Shown: positions 43,120 to 52,573 of the stretch, piece by piece | Numbering within the stretch: the first letter of the stretch is position 1 | Layout of the letters: each line of letters begins with the position of its first letter | Source of the DNA: an uncultured bacterium | Lineage (GTDB): Bacteria; Verrucomicrobiota; Kiritimatiellia; RFP12; CAIWXQ01 | Reading direction: 5' to 3' | NCBI GenBank assembly: GCA_903916675.1 | Contig: CAIWXQ010000045.1 | Coordinates: 1 to 64,000, forward strand | Length of the DNA: 64,000 nucleotides | Translations under genes and position numbers: made by a program | The notes under the pieces: generated by a model | The model's database searches: none | The model's input: the letters and a program-made list of their open reading frames with translations, nothing else | What the model was told of the DNA's origin: nothing

Positions 43120-44031
43120 ATGAAAACTCGCGACATCGTGCTGATGGCCAGCGCAGGAGGTGTCTTTCTCCTGTGTGCGGCGGGGGTCTGGTTTGCCTAC
43201 GATTCGTATGCCAAGTCCAGCAAGGTCCGAAGCAAGCTGGACGGCACGTACAACACGCTCAAGAAAATCTACGACGCGGATCCGTTCCCCAGCACGAACA
43301 ACGTGGCGCTGCTCCAGCGCGAGACGGCCTGGCTGTCTGGCTGGCACCGGACGCTGGCGGACGAATTGCGCGCGGCCGCCGCGCCGAGCGAATCCCCGAC
43401 GCCGGGCGGATTCATCCAGAAGCTCCAGAACGTCAGCGCCGAATTGCACAGGAAGGCGGCTGCCGAGGGCGGCAAGGTGCTGGCTGACGAATTTGCCTTC
43501 GGATTTGAACGCTATCTGGGCGGTACGAGCGAAATGCCCAAGTCCGAGAACGTCAAGCGTCTGGCGCTCCAGCTCGCCATGGTGGACGCGGTTACGCGGG
43601 AGATTCTCGACAGCCACGTGAACGCGATCTCGCAGATCGGCCGCGAGGTTTTCGAGGGCGAGTCCGGCGAGGCGCCGGTTACGAGCGGCCGGTCCCGCCG
43701 ACCGGCTCCAGCGGCCGCAGCGGCGCCTGTGGCCGACGCCAGATATCCGTGCCAGCACTTCACTTTCACGTTTGTTTCGGACGAACGATCCCTGGCAACG
43801 GTTCTCGTCCGATTGGCCAAGATGCCGATGTTCGTGATGGTTGCGGACCTGCGGATTGACCGGGAGGACCGCGGGCTGCAGCCCCGCCCGGAGAAGTCGC
43901 CGGCTGAGGCCGACAAGGGCAAGCCCGCGGCTGCCGCGGCGCCTGCCCAGCGCGTGGTTTCCGGTCCCGAGATTGCGCCGCTGCTGAAGACACAGATGCA
44001 AGTGGACGTGTACACCTTTGAGGGAGTGTAG
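43120..44031 (+). CDS. Amuc_1100-like pilus-associated protein
   Basis: 303 residues. One N-terminal membrane helix (about 6-28), then a long helical segment (about 30-115) and two PilO-like alpha-beta domains. NVKRLALQLAMVDAVTREILDSHV and CQHFTFTFVSDERSLATVLVRLAKMPMFVMVADLRI match the two-lobed pattern remembered for Amuc_1100 of Akkermansia. In that organism the protein is exposed and reported to signal through TLR2; no such activity is implied here. A Lys/Ala/Pro-rich linker lies at about 258-275. The gene sits between PilM/N and the zinc-ribbon protein, in the same order as in Akkermansia. Confidence 0.75.
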   Translation: MKTRDIVLMASAGGVFLLCAAGVWFAYDSYAKSSKVRSKLDGTYNTLKKIYDADPFPSTNNVALLQRETAWLSGWHRTLADELRAAAAPSESPTPGGFIQKLQNVSAELHRKAAAEGGKVLADEFAFGFERYLGGTSEMPKSENVKRLALQLAMVDAVTREILDSHVNAISQIGREVFEGESGEAPVTSGRSRRPAPAAAAAPVADARYPCQHFTFTFVSDERSLATVLVRLAKMPMFVMVADLRIDREDRGLQPRPEKSPAEADKGKPAAAAAPAQRVVSGPEIAPLLKTQMQVDVYTFEGV

Positions 44032-44034
44032 CCC

Positions 44035-45120
44035 GTGGCACAAAAACGAGGCTTCAGCTTTTTGCTGATCCGTCATTACGACAAAGCCATCGCTGTGGTG
44101 GTCTTGGCTGCCCTGTTGGTTTCCCTCTTTGTCCTGGCTCGCTCGGCCGCGGAAAGCCGGGAACGGAAAGACCGGTATCAGGCGGACGTGGCCGGCATGC
44201 GGCCGAAGCACGAGACACTGGCGCCCCTGTCGACCGGACCCTACGAGGCGGCTCAGCGCAATCTGCACTTCCCGCAGACCCTGCGCCAGCCCGACTCCGG
44301 TGTCGGCTTGTTCGTTCCCGAGCGCCGCGTCCGGTGCGTGGACTGCCTGTATCCGATCCGCGCCGACGCGAAGGAATGTCCGTTCTGCCACGCCCCGCAG
44401 CCGGAACCGGTCGTAATCGACAAGAACAAGCTCGACAGCGAAGGGCGGGGCATCCCCAACGGGTGGCGGATGAAGTATTTCGGGCATCCGTACGCCATGG
44501 CGGAGGATCTGTCGCGCGCAGATGACGACGCGGACGGCGACGGATTCACCAACCTTCAGGAATACCAGGCCAACACCAATCCGCGCGACCCCAAGGATCA
44601 CCCGGACTGGATCGACCTGCTGCGCTGCAAAGAAATCGCAGTTCGCCCGTTCCCGTTCACCCTCACGAGCGCGATCCGGATGCCGAAGGGCGATTTGCAG
44701 TTGACGTTCAACATGCGCGGCAGCGACAATACATACTTCGTGAAAAAGGGCGAACCCATTGGCAAGACCGGCCTGATCTACAGCAATTGCACGACAACGG
44801 TCGAGAAGGTGCATGACCCGAAAGTCGGGGACAAAAATAACAACCGGTATGAAGCGCTGCTGTTCCGCCCGGCCGATGGAAAGACCTTCACGTTGCGGGA
44901 CAACGACACGCAGTCGCCGATGGAACAGGAAGTCGTGCTGATGCTGACGGTTGGCAAGAAATCCAATGAATACCGGGTCGCGACCGGCGGCACGCTGGAA
45001 TTGGACGGCCAGCGCTACAAGGTTGATGTCAATCTCGGGGTTGACTCCCAACCCCATTCTGTTGTATTAGAAAACCTTTCAACTGCGAAGAAGTCTACTG
45101 TCAACGTCGGGGTGTTGTAA
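44035..45120 (+). CDS. Amuc_1099-like membrane protein with zinc ribbon
   Basis: 361 residues, start GTG at 44035 after gagggag. One N-terminal membrane helix (about 15-37). A four-cysteine zinc ribbon (Cys101, 104, 115, 118) lies at CVDC and CPFC. An acidic calcium-loop-like segment DDDADGDGFTNLQEY (from about residue 163) resembles thrombospondin type 3 or dockerin repeats. The C-terminal half is beta-rich (YRVATGGTLELDGQRYKVDVN), possibly a PilP-like domain. It links the inner-membrane PilM/N/O-like part with the secretin downstream. Confidence 0.7.
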   Translation: MAQKRGFSFLLIRHYDKAIAVVVLAALLVSLFVLARSAAESRERKDRYQADVAGMRPKHETLAPLSTGPYEAAQRNLHFPQTLRQPDSGVGLFVPERRVRCVDCLYPIRADAKECPFCHAPQPEPVVIDKNKLDSEGRGIPNGWRMKYFGHPYAMAEDLSRADDDADGDGFTNLQEYQANTNPRDPKDHPDWIDLLRCKEIAVRPFPFTLTSAIRMPKGDLQLTFNMRGSDNTYFVKKGEPIGKTGLIYSNCTTTVEKVHDPKVGDKNNNRYEALLFRPADGKTFTLRDNDTQSPMEQEVVLMLTVGKKSNEYRVATGGTLELDGQRYKVDVNLGVDSQPHSVVLENLSTAKKSTVNVGVL

Positions 45121-45180
45121 GGCTTAGACCTGTTCCGGGTCCGGAAATGATTGCGGGCGGCGGACCGAGGAGTTCCACAA

Positions 45181-47736
45181 ATGAAGAATGCAGCCAAGTG
45201 GGTGGGCCTGTTTTCCGTCGTGTTGCTGGCGTCAGGGCCGGCATTTGCGCAAAGCGAAAGCGCGCCGTCCGGTAACGCACCGGCCGCTCCTGCGGCAAAT
45301 CCCGCCGTGACTTCCGCCGGCGACAGGGACACCACCATCGCCGAGGTCAAGACGCTGGAAGGTCTGCGCCGCAATGCACTGCGCAATTATGGGATGGACA
45401 GCCTGGCTGCAGGCGACAAGGCCCTGCGGGACGGCGACTACGAGGAAGCCCGTAAGCAGTACGCCAATGCGATTAACTATCTGCCGGATACGCCCGAGAC
45501 CCGTCCGACGCGCGAGGCGGCTCTGGAGGGTATCCGTCAGTCCTATTATCTCAATGCCAAACAGGTGTGGAAGAGCGGCGATCGCGAAAAGGCGATCCAG
45601 CTGGCGCGCTTGGCGGTCGAGAAGGGGCACCCGGATGCCGCCCAGATGTTGGCCGACATTCAGAAGGAGATCGAGACCCCTGCCAAGGCTGCCGCACCCA
45701 AGGAGCAGACCCGCCTGCTGGAGGAGTCGTACCAGGATGACCGGACGGTCATCATGCGCCATCTGCGCCTGGCCCGGCAATACTACGTGGTCGGTGAATT
45801 TGATAGAAGCCGCGAGGAGCTGGAGTTCATCCTGCGCGACCACCCCTACAACACCGAAGCCATGGACATGCTGAAGAAGATGGGCGATCGCACCTACGAC
45901 ATCGCCAACGAGGAGTTCGCCGCCACCCGCGCCAAAATGATCCGTGACGTCAAGAAGTCTTGGACGCCCAACCGCTACGCCGTCGATACGGTGCAGGTCA
46001 AGGAGTCCACCGCCGGGCAGTCTGCTGGCCGGGCCCTCCTGCCGAGCGGCAGCACAACGGAACAGGAGACCGAGGCGAAGATGAAGCGCATCGTGATCCC
46101 GGAGATCAATTTCCGCAACGCCAACATCTCCGACGTGGTTGCCTTCTTCGAGTCTTCCGCCCGTGAGTACGACGACCCCTCTCTGCCCGCCGAGAAGCGC
46201 GGCGTGAACTTCGTTCTCCGGGGAAACTCGTCGGCCGCGCCGGCTGCGGCAGCGACGCCGGCCCCGGCTGCTGATCCCTTTGCCCCGGCCGCTCCGGCCG
46301 CGGACGCAAGTGCAGCCGCGACCGCCAGCGCCACGACGCCAATCTCATTCTCCGCCCGGTATGTCTCGATCTGGGACGCACTGCGGATCGTCACCGAAAT
46401 GACGGGCTTCAAGTACCGCACCCGCGGCAATGTTGTGATCATCATGCCGCCCAATGTGGTGGTGGACGAGATGGAAACCCGCTCCTACACGGTGTTGCAG
46501 AACCTCATCGAACGCGCGAACACCTACTCCGAGGCGCTGGCATCCGGAGGGGCCGTCGGTGGCGGCGGCGCACCAGCGGCCGCGGCGGCGCCTGCCGCAG
46601 CAGCAGCGGACCCGAACGATTCATCCGATCGTCTCAAGAAGCTGTTTACCACGATGGGCGTGCAATGGCCGAACGGATCCTCGATCTTCTATGTCCCTGT
46701 GGCCGGCAAACTGCGCGTGCACAACACCGTGGATAATCTGGCGGCCTTTGAGAATGCCTTGGAGGAACTGAATGTCACGCCGCGGCAGATCGAGATCGAG
46801 GCGCGGTTTATCGAGGTGCTGCAAGGGGATTTGGATGCGTTGGGCGTGGAATGGGGAATGGACCCTGTGTCGATCGGACGAAACAGCTCACAGTCCACAT
46901 TCTGGTCCACCCCATCGCAGGCACTTCGCTTTCTCACCGATTCATCTACGGGTCCTCTTGGCGCATTAACGACGGCGACAGGTACGCAGGTTAATCCCAA
47001 TGACAGCATCCTGTTCTCTTCGCTTGGCTCGCTTGGTCCCTTTACGGATGTGACCGCGGTTCTGCATGCCTTGAGCCAGTGTCAGAATACGGACCTGCTT
47101 TCCGCGCCCAAGGTGGTCACCAAGGCGGGCCAGGAAGCGACGATCAAGGTCGTGACCGAATACATCTATCCGACCACCTTCACCATCAAAACGCCGAGCG
47201 TTTCCAGTACGGGAACCGGTTCGGTAAGCGCTAACCTCACACCGGCTGTGGAACCGGGTGGATTCCAGATGCGCGAAGTCGGCGTCATCCTGCAGGTGGT
47301 CCCGGAGGTGAGCGCCGACGGGCAGATGATCAATCTCGCGATGAGTCCGCAGGTTGTTTCAGAGCCGTTTTGGAAGGACTATGGATTCGACGACAATTCC
47401 ACGTCACCTCCGACACACCTCGCGATGCCGCAGCCATTCTTCCCGGTCCGCTCGGTCAAGACCAGCGTATCGATCTACAATGGCGCTACGGTCGTGATGG
47501 GTGGCATGATTACGGAATCCCGTATGGCGTCCAATGATAAGGTTCCTTTCCTGGGCGAAATTCCCTTCATCGGACAGCTCTTCCGCAGCAAGACGGAGCA
47601 GACGCAGAAGCGCAACCTGCTGATCTTTGTGACGGCCCGGCTGGTGGATCCAGCTGGTCGTTCGGTGAAGACGCAGTCAGATGCGATTCTGCGACCCAAG
47701 CAGGCATCGGAATCTGCTGCGAAGTCTGGCAAATAA
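45181..47736 (+). CDS. Secretin (Amuc_1098/PilQ-like)
   Basis: 851 residues. The ATG at 45181 gives a signal peptide ending near FAQS. A TPR-like helical region (about 40-260) precedes N-domains (INFRNANISDVVAFFESSA, then WDALRIVTEMTGFKY). Two Ala/Pro-rich low-complexity linkers follow at about 350-386 and 457-480. Then come the secretin domain with QIEIEARFIEVLQGDLDALGVEWG and the C-terminal VPFLGEIPFIGQLFRSKTEQTQKRNLLIFVTARLV. It should form a ring in the outer membrane. Being last in the cluster, it completes the chain. No pilB, pilT, pilC or pilin genes are near. Confidence 0.9.
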   Translation: MKNAAKWVGLFSVVLLASGPAFAQSESAPSGNAPAAPAANPAVTSAGDRDTTIAEVKTLEGLRRNALRNYGMDSLAAGDKALRDGDYEEARKQYANAINYLPDTPETRPTREAALEGIRQSYYLNAKQVWKSGDREKAIQLARLAVEKGHPDAAQMLADIQKEIETPAKAAAPKEQTRLLEESYQDDRTVIMRHLRLARQYYVVGEFDRSREELEFILRDHPYNTEAMDMLKKMGDRTYDIANEEFAATRAKMIRDVKKSWTPNRYAVDTVQVKESTAGQSAGRALLPSGSTTEQETEAKMKRIVIPEINFRNANISDVVAFFESSAREYDDPSLPAEKRGVNFVLRGNSSAAPAAAATPAPAADPFAPAAPAADASAAATASATTPISFSARYVSIWDALRIVTEMTGFKYRTRGNVVIIMPPNVVVDEMETRSYTVLQNLIERANTYSEALASGGAVGGGGAPAAAAAPAAAAADPNDSSDRLKKLFTTMGVQWPNGSSIFYVPVAGKLRVHNTVDNLAAFENALEELNVTPRQIEIEARFIEVLQGDLDALGVEWGMDPVSIGRNSSQSTFWSTPSQALRFLTDSSTGPLGALTTATGTQVNPNDSILFSSLGSLGPFTDVTAVLHALSQCQNTDLLSAPKVVTKAGQEATIKVVTEYIYPTTFTIKTPSVSSTGTGSVSANLTPAVEPGGFQMREVGVILQVVPEVSADGQMINLAMSPQVVSEPFWKDYGFDDNSTSPPTHLAMPQPFFPVRSVKTSVSIYNGATVVMGGMITESRMASNDKVPFLGEIPFIGQLFRSKTEQTQKRNLLIFVTARLVDPAGRSVKTQSDAILRPKQASESAAKSGK

Positions 47737-47741
47737 GCATT

Positions 47742-47763
47742 CCAGCCTGGGTGACCCGGCTGG
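47742..47763 (+). terminator. Possible terminator of the pilus cluster
   Basis: CCAGCC-TGGG and CCC-GGCTGG arms around tga, with a single bulge. It lies nine bases after the secretin stop. No T-run follows. Confidence 0.35.
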
Positions 47764-47976
47764 AGGCTCATTCGCATGCATCCTGCGCGGATGTCGCGCC
47801 CCCTGATGTGGCTAGGTCTGCGCGGGGCGCGTAGTCGCGCGGTAGAGTTTTTGCCTTCCCAGCGGACGGGGTGTTTGGAGTGCCGCCGTGGAGGCTTGCA
47901 CAGGCGCCGTGAATTCATTCCGCTGCCGGAGATGGACGAGCCCTCCGGTCTCCCGGGGCTCCGGGTTTGATTCCTG

Positions 47977-48567
47977 ATGAAACGAATTGCCCTAACCGGA
48001 GGGATTGCCTGCGGCAAGAGTTCGCTGGCTGACTTTCTGGCAGCGTGCGGCTGCGAGGTGTGGGACGCGGACGAGGCGGTGCATGCGCTGGAGGCGCCCG
48101 GCGGCGAAGCCGTGGCGCCGATTCTGGCGGCCTTCGGTCAGGATGTGCGGACAACGGACGGCGGGATCCATCGCGCCCGGCTGGGGCAGACGGTGTTCGC
48201 CGACAAGGCAGCCCGCCAGCGCCTGAACGGGATCGTGCATCCCCTGGTTCGCCGGGAGTTCGAGCGATGGCTGGCCCTGCCGGGAAATTGCCCGAAGGTG
48301 GCGGTCATCCCCCTCCTGTTCGAAGTGGGATGGGAAAAGGGATGGGATTCGATCGTTTGCGTAGCCTGTGCCGGACAGGAACAACTGCGTCGATTGCAGG
48401 CGCGCGGATTATCCGCCGTGGAAGCGCATGCCCGCCTGTCGGCACAGCTTCCGCTGTCGGAGAAGGTGCGGCTCGCGGACCGCGTGGTTTGGAATGACGG
48501 CGATCTGCCGGCGCTGCAGCGCGAGGCGTTGCAATTGCGCGACGAATGGACGGAGAAGCAGACATGA
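47977..48567 (+). CDS. coaE: Dephospho-CoA kinase
   Basis: 196 residues. Last step of coenzyme A synthesis. P-loop GGIACGKSS at residues 8-16, DADEAVHAL at about 30-38, HPLVRREF and IPLLFEVGW are the family blocks. The start at 47977 has only a weak Shine-Dalgarno sequence. It ends in ATGA with the start of rho, so the two are coupled. A weak hairpin separates it from the secretin gene. Confidence 0.92.
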   Translation: MKRIALTGGIACGKSSLADFLAACGCEVWDADEAVHALEAPGGEAVAPILAAFGQDVRTTDGGIHRARLGQTVFADKAARQRLNGIVHPLVRREFERWLALPGNCPKVAVIPLLFEVGWEKGWDSIVCVACAGQEQLRRLQARGLSAVEAHARLSAQLPLSEKVRLADRVVWNDGDLPALQREALQLRDEWTEKQT

Positions 48568-50174
48568 ACGATGAGAATCAGCAACCGCCCCCGAATCAGG
48601 ATAATAGCGGCCCGGCGGGCCGCCCCGAGGGAGGGCCTGACAATCGCCCCGATGGTCGCCCCGGGGGTGGCGGGCACGGTCCAATGCGCTGGGGCGGCTC
48701 GCGCTTTTCCCGTGGCCACGGCAACAACCGGCGCCCGATGCGGGGGGACCGCGATCACCGCAATCGCGATCGCGACCGCCGGCCGTATGGCGGGCCTCCC
48801 GCCGGTCTGCCGCAGGACGGCAATGCCGGAAACGATCCCCGCGCCGCGCATTCCGCCGGAGGCATGCCTGTCAACAGCGGCCCCGACAACTACCAGCCGC
48901 CGCCACCCCGCGCCGACCTCCCGCCGGTCAACCTCGGCGAATTGCAGCAGCGCGAAATGGCAGACCTGCAGGCATTGCTTTCGCACTTGCCGCCCGACGA
49001 GGTCGCCAGCCTTCGCAAGCACGAGGTCATCTACGAGTTCGTCCGCAGTTACCTGCGCAAGGGAGGCTCGGCCATCACGCAGGGCGTGCTGGAGATCCTG
49101 CCGGACGGCTTCGGCTTCCTGCGCTCGCCGCGCAGCAACTATCTGCAGTGCCCCGAGGACGTCTATGTGTCGCCGTCGCAGGTGCGCCGGTTCGGTCTGC
49201 GCACCGGCGATCAGGTCGAGGGTCCCATCCGCGACCCCAGGGACAAGGAGCGCTTCTTCGCCATGGGGCGCGTGGACCTGGTGAACGGCAAGCCCGCCGC
49301 CGAAGCGCGCAAGATCGTCCACTTCGAGAGCCTCACGCCGCTCTTCCCGGACCGCCGCATCCGGCTGGAAACCACGCCGGACGAGACCGCCATGCGCGTG
49401 ATGGACATTTTCACGCCCATCGGCCTGGGGCAGCGCGGTCTGATCGTCGCGCCCCCGCGCACCGGCAAGACCGTGCTGCTGCAAAAGATCGCCAACTCGA
49501 TCTCTGCTAACCACCCCGAGGCCTGGCTGATCATCCTGCTGATCGACGAGCGCCCGGAGGAGGTCACCGACATGCAGCGCCACACCAAGGCGCAGGTGCT
49601 CAGCTCGACCTTCGATGAGGCGCCGGAGCGCCACGTGCAGGTCGCCGAGATGGTGATCGAAATGGCCAAGCGCCAGGTCGAGAACGGCCGCGACGTGGTC
49701 ATCCTGCTCGACAGCATCACGCGCCTGGCCCGCGCCTACAACACGGTCCAGCCGCACAGCGGCAAGATTCTCTCGGGCGGCGTGGACGCCAACGCGCTCC
49801 ACAAGCCCAAGCGCTTCTTTGGCGCGGCGCGCAACATCGAGCGCGGCGGCAGCCTCACGATCGTGGCCACGGCGCTGGTCGACACCGGCAGCCGCATGGA
49901 CGACGTGATCTTCGAGGAGTTCAAGGGCACCGGCAACATGGAGCTCTGCCTGGATCGCGCCCTCGTGGACAAGCGCGTCTTTCCGGCCATCAACATCGAG
50001 AAATCCGGCACCCGCAAGGAGGAACTCCTCCTGCACCCGGACGAGCTCAACCGCACATGGCTGCTGCGCCGCGCGCTCAACGGCGTGCCGCCGGTGGAGT
50101 CCATGGAGATGATCATCAAGCGCCTCAAGAACACCAAGAGCAACGCCGAGTTCCTGATGGGGATCAAGGAATAG
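48564..50174 (+). CDS. rho: Transcription termination factor Rho
   Basis: 536 residues against about 420 usually. The excess is an N-terminal disordered segment of about 110 residues rich in Gly, Arg, Asp, Asn and Pro, containing several NRPD- and RGD-like pieces. Then come the RNA-binding cold-shock-like domain ([19 protein letters not shown]) and the motor domain with P-loop APPRTGKT (Lys302), [13 protein letters not shown] (Walker-B region) and the Q/R-loop regions [11 protein letters not shown] and [21 protein letters not shown]. The P-loop has RTGKT where E. coli has KAGKT. The ATG at 48564 overlaps the coaE stop. Confidence 0.94.
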   Translation: MNDENQQPPPNQDNSGPAGRPEGGPDNRPDGRPGGGGHGPMRWGGSRFSRGHGNNRRPMRGDRDHRNRDRDRRPYGGPPAGLPQDGNAGNDPRAAHSAGGMPVNSGPDNYQPPPPRADLPPVNLGELQQREMADLQALLSHLPPDEVASLRKHEVIYEFVRSYLRKGGSAITQGVLEILPDGFGFLRSPRSNYLQCPEDVYVSPSQVRRFGLRTGDQVEGPIRDPRDKERFFAMGRVDLVNGKPAAEARKIVHFESLTPLFPDRRIRLETTPDETAMRVMDIFTPIGLGQRGLIVAPPRTGKTVLLQKIANSISANHPEAWLIILLIDERPEEVTDMQRHTKAQVLSSTFDEAPERHVQVAEMVIEMAKRQVENGRDVVILLDSITRLARAYNTVQPHSGKILSGGVDANALHKPKRFFGAARNIERGGSLTIVATALVDTGSRMDDVIFEEFKGTGNMELCLDRALVDKRVFPAINIEKSGTRKEELLLHPDELNRTWLLRRALNGVPPVESMEMIIKRLKNTKSNAEFLMGIKE

Positions 50175-50227
50175 ATCAACGGCCGAATCCGAACTTCCGA
50201 CGCCCGCAGCGAGAAAAAATACGCATC

Positions 50228-51517
50228 ATGAAAGTCGACACCAAGACCAGCGGCCCGTGCCGCATGAAGTTGATCGTCAAGGCCGAGGCCGCGGAGACGC
50301 GTCCGGACTACGAGGAGATCGTCGGGCTCTACGTCCAGCAAGGACGCCTGCCGGGGTTCCGCTCCGGGAAGGCGCCGCGCAAGGTCGTCGAAACCCGCTT
50401 CCGCGCCGACATCGACGCCGACGTCCGCAGCCGCCTGATCGGCAAGTTCTACCGCGAGGCTGTCCAGGCGGCCAAGCGGTCGCCCGTGGCCGTGGTCGAC
50501 GTGACGGACGTGATCTTCTCGCCCGAGACCGGCATCTCGTTCGTGGCGCTGGTGGACGTGGCGCCGGAATTCAAGCTGCCCAGGTACAAGAAGATCCCGC
50601 TCAAGGCGGAGACGCCCATGGTCACCGACGAGCAGGTCGAGGCCCAGGTCACCCGCTTCCGCAACATGCTGGCGCGATACGAGGATGCCGCCGGCCAGAC
50701 GGCCGCGCGCGGCGATCTGGTCTGCATCGATTACTCCGGCATCTGCGACGGCAAGCCGCTGCAGGAACTCGTGCCGGAGGCCGCCGGTCTCGCCGGCGGG
50801 AAGGACTTCTGGGCGCAGGCGGACGAGCCGGAGTTCATCCCCGGCCTTGCGCTGGCGCTGCAGGGGATGAAGGGCGGCGACGCCAAGGAGATCAAGGTCA
50901 AGTTCGAGAAGGACTTCCACCTCGAGGCTGTCCGCGGCCGCAAGGTGGAGTACCGTGTCCAGGCCAAGGGCGTCCGCCGCCGCATCCTGCCGGCCGACGA
51001 GGAGATCTGCCAGCGCATCGGCTTCGCCAGCCTCGACGAACTGCGCGCGCGCAGCCGCAAGGACCTGCTCGCGGCCGCCGAGCAGCGCGAGCAGGCACGC
51101 CAGCAGCAGGAGGTTGTGGACTTTTTGCTCAAGCGCACGGAGTTCGACCTGCCCGAGAGCGTCGTGGCCGAGGAGACCAACCTGACCGTGCGCGGCATGG
51201 TGCGCGACATCGTCGGCCGCGGCGCGACCAACGAGGACGTTGCCAAGAATCGTGAGGCGATCCTCGGCGCCGCCGCCACGGCCTCCAAGGACCGTGTGCG
51301 CCTGCGCTACATCCTGGCCCGCATTGCGGAAGAGGAGCAGGTCGAGGTTACGGACGCCGAAGTGGAGCAGCGCGTGCAGGCCATGGCCGCGCAATATCGC
51401 ATGACCGTGGAGAAACTGCGCGCCACGCTCGAGGAGCGCCACGGCTTCGAAAGTCTGCGCGCCGACATCCGCAACGAGAAGGCGCTCGCCCGTCTCGTCG
51501 AGGAGGCCAAAGCCTGA
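50228..51517 (+). CDS. tig: Trigger factor
   Basis: 429 residues. Ribosome-bound chaperone for new proteins. The N-terminal ribosome-binding domain carries [16 protein letters not shown] (the GFRxGKxP signature) at about 43-58. The PPIase-like middle shows [11 protein letters not shown] and the [21 protein letters not shown] loop. The C-terminal helical arms follow ([17 protein letters not shown]). The ATG at 50228 follows gagaaaaa, a weak ribosome-binding site. It is 53 bases after rho, likely the same transcript as coaE-rho. Confidence 0.92.
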   Translation: MKVDTKTSGPCRMKLIVKAEAAETRPDYEEIVGLYVQQGRLPGFRSGKAPRKVVETRFRADIDADVRSRLIGKFYREAVQAAKRSPVAVVDVTDVIFSPETGISFVALVDVAPEFKLPRYKKIPLKAETPMVTDEQVEAQVTRFRNMLARYEDAAGQTAARGDLVCIDYSGICDGKPLQELVPEAAGLAGGKDFWAQADEPEFIPGLALALQGMKGGDAKEIKVKFEKDFHLEAVRGRKVEYRVQAKGVRRRILPADEEICQRIGFASLDELRARSRKDLLAAAEQREQARQQQEVVDFLLKRTEFDLPESVVAEETNLTVRGMVRDIVGRGATNEDVAKNREAILGAAATASKDRVRLRYILARIAEEEQVEVTDAEVEQRVQAMAAQYRMTVEKLRATLEERHGFESLRADIRNEKALARLVEEAKA

Positions 51518-51564
51518 TTTTCCGGCCGCCGCCGGCGTGGGAGAAAAAAGATCGTGCGCGGGGC

Positions 51565-51593
51565 TTGCGCATTCCGGCGCGGATTGCTATATT
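51565..51593 (+). promoter_or_regulatory. Promoter of the str/ribosomal operon
   Basis: TTGCGC at 51565-51570, exactly 17 bases, then TATATT at 51588-51593. It is the best promoter match in the window and fits a leader of about 35 bases before rpsL. Confidence 0.6.
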
Positions 51594-51636
51594 CAACGCC
51601 TTTCGCAGCCTTCGATTACAGCAAGGATTGCATCGC

Positions 51637-52029
51637 ATGCCGACCATCAACCAACTCGTCCGCAAGGGGCGCTCGCCACTGCGCAAGAAGAGCAAGTCGC
51701 CGGCGCTCAAGTCGTGCCCGCAGCGCCGCGGCGTCTGCCTGGTCGTGAAGACCCAGACCCCCAAGAAGCCGAACTCCGCGCTGCGGAAGGTGGCGCGTGT
51801 GCGGCTGACCACGGGCTACGAGGTGACAGCGTACATCCCCGGCGAGGGGCACAATCTGCAGGAACACAGCGTGGTGCTGGTGCGCGGCGGTCGCGTCAAG
51901 GACCTTCCCGGCGTGCGGTATCACATTGTCCGCGGCTGTCTGGACAGCCTGGGCGTCGCGGGCCGGCACCGCAGCCGTTCGAAGTACGGCGTGAAGATTG
52001 AGAAGAAGGGCGACAAGAAGGAAGGTTGA
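51637..52029 (+). CDS. rpsL: Ribosomal protein S12
   Basis: 130 residues starting at [12 protein letters not shown]; an upstream frame extension is not used. [11 protein letters not shown] at 41-51 carries the streptomycin-site lysines (Lys43) in sensitive form. [17 protein letters not shown] contains the aspartate normally methylthiolated in many bacteria. Spacing to rpsG is 12 bases. Confidence 0.97.
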   Translation: MPTINQLVRKGRSPLRKKSKSPALKSCPQRRGVCLVVKTQTPKKPNSALRKVARVRLTTGYEVTAYIPGEGHNLQEHSVVLVRGGRVKDLPGVRYHIVRGCLDSLGVAGRHRSRSKYGVKIEKKGDKKEG

Positions 52030-52041
52030 GGCGGCTAAATC

Positions 52042-52512
52042 ATGTCGAGAAGGCGTAGAGCGTCCAAGCGGTCCTTGATTCCGGACCCGAAGTTCAACAG
52101 TGAGCTGGTCGCGCGTGTCATCAACAGCATGATGCAGCGCGGCAAGAAGACCACCGCTGAGAGGATCGTGTACGGCGCGATCGACGAGCTGGCTGCCAAG
52201 ACCGGCAAGGATCCGCTGGAAGTGCTCGACCATGCCATTGCCAACATGAAGCCCAAGGTCGAGGTGAAGTCGCGGCGCGTCGGTGGCACAACCTATCAGG
52301 TGCCGGTCGAGATCCGGCCCGCCCGTCAGCTCGCGCTGGCGTTGCGTTGGATGGCGCAATTCGCCGCCACCCGCCGCGGCACGCCCATGCCGAAGGCGAT
52401 TGCTGTTGAATTACTGGAGGCCTACAACGGCCAGGGCAACGTGATCAAGAAGCGCGACGACACGCACAAGATGGCGCAGGCCAACAAGGCCTTTGCGCAC
52501 TATGCGTGGTAG
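52042..52512 (+). CDS. rpsG: Ribosomal protein S7
   Basis: 156 residues, the typical length. It nucleates assembly of the 30S head by binding the 3' domain of 16S r[20 protein letters not shown] and [14 protein letters not shown] are conserved. It ends in AFAHYAW. The following gene could start as early as inside its end, but a later start is more likely. Confidence 0.97.
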   Translation: MSRRRRASKRSLIPDPKFNSELVARVINSMMQRGKKTTAERIVYGAIDELAAKTGKDPLEVLDHAIANMKPKVEVKSRRVGGTTYQVPVEIRPARQLALALRWMAQFAATRRGTPMPKAIAVELLEAYNGQGNVIKKRDDTHKMAQANKAFAHYAW

Positions 52513-52573
52513 CTGCGCGGCGGCTGTGAGAGCCGCCAACTTGTTCTTTGAAAATTCGCGTGGAGCAGGCGTC

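Noticed and set aside
41419-45057. 1212-codon open frame on the minus strand
   Set aside because: Mirror of the pilus cluster genes, which have clear motifs on the plus strand. Composition (His, Arg, Gln, Leu) is typical of a shadow frame.
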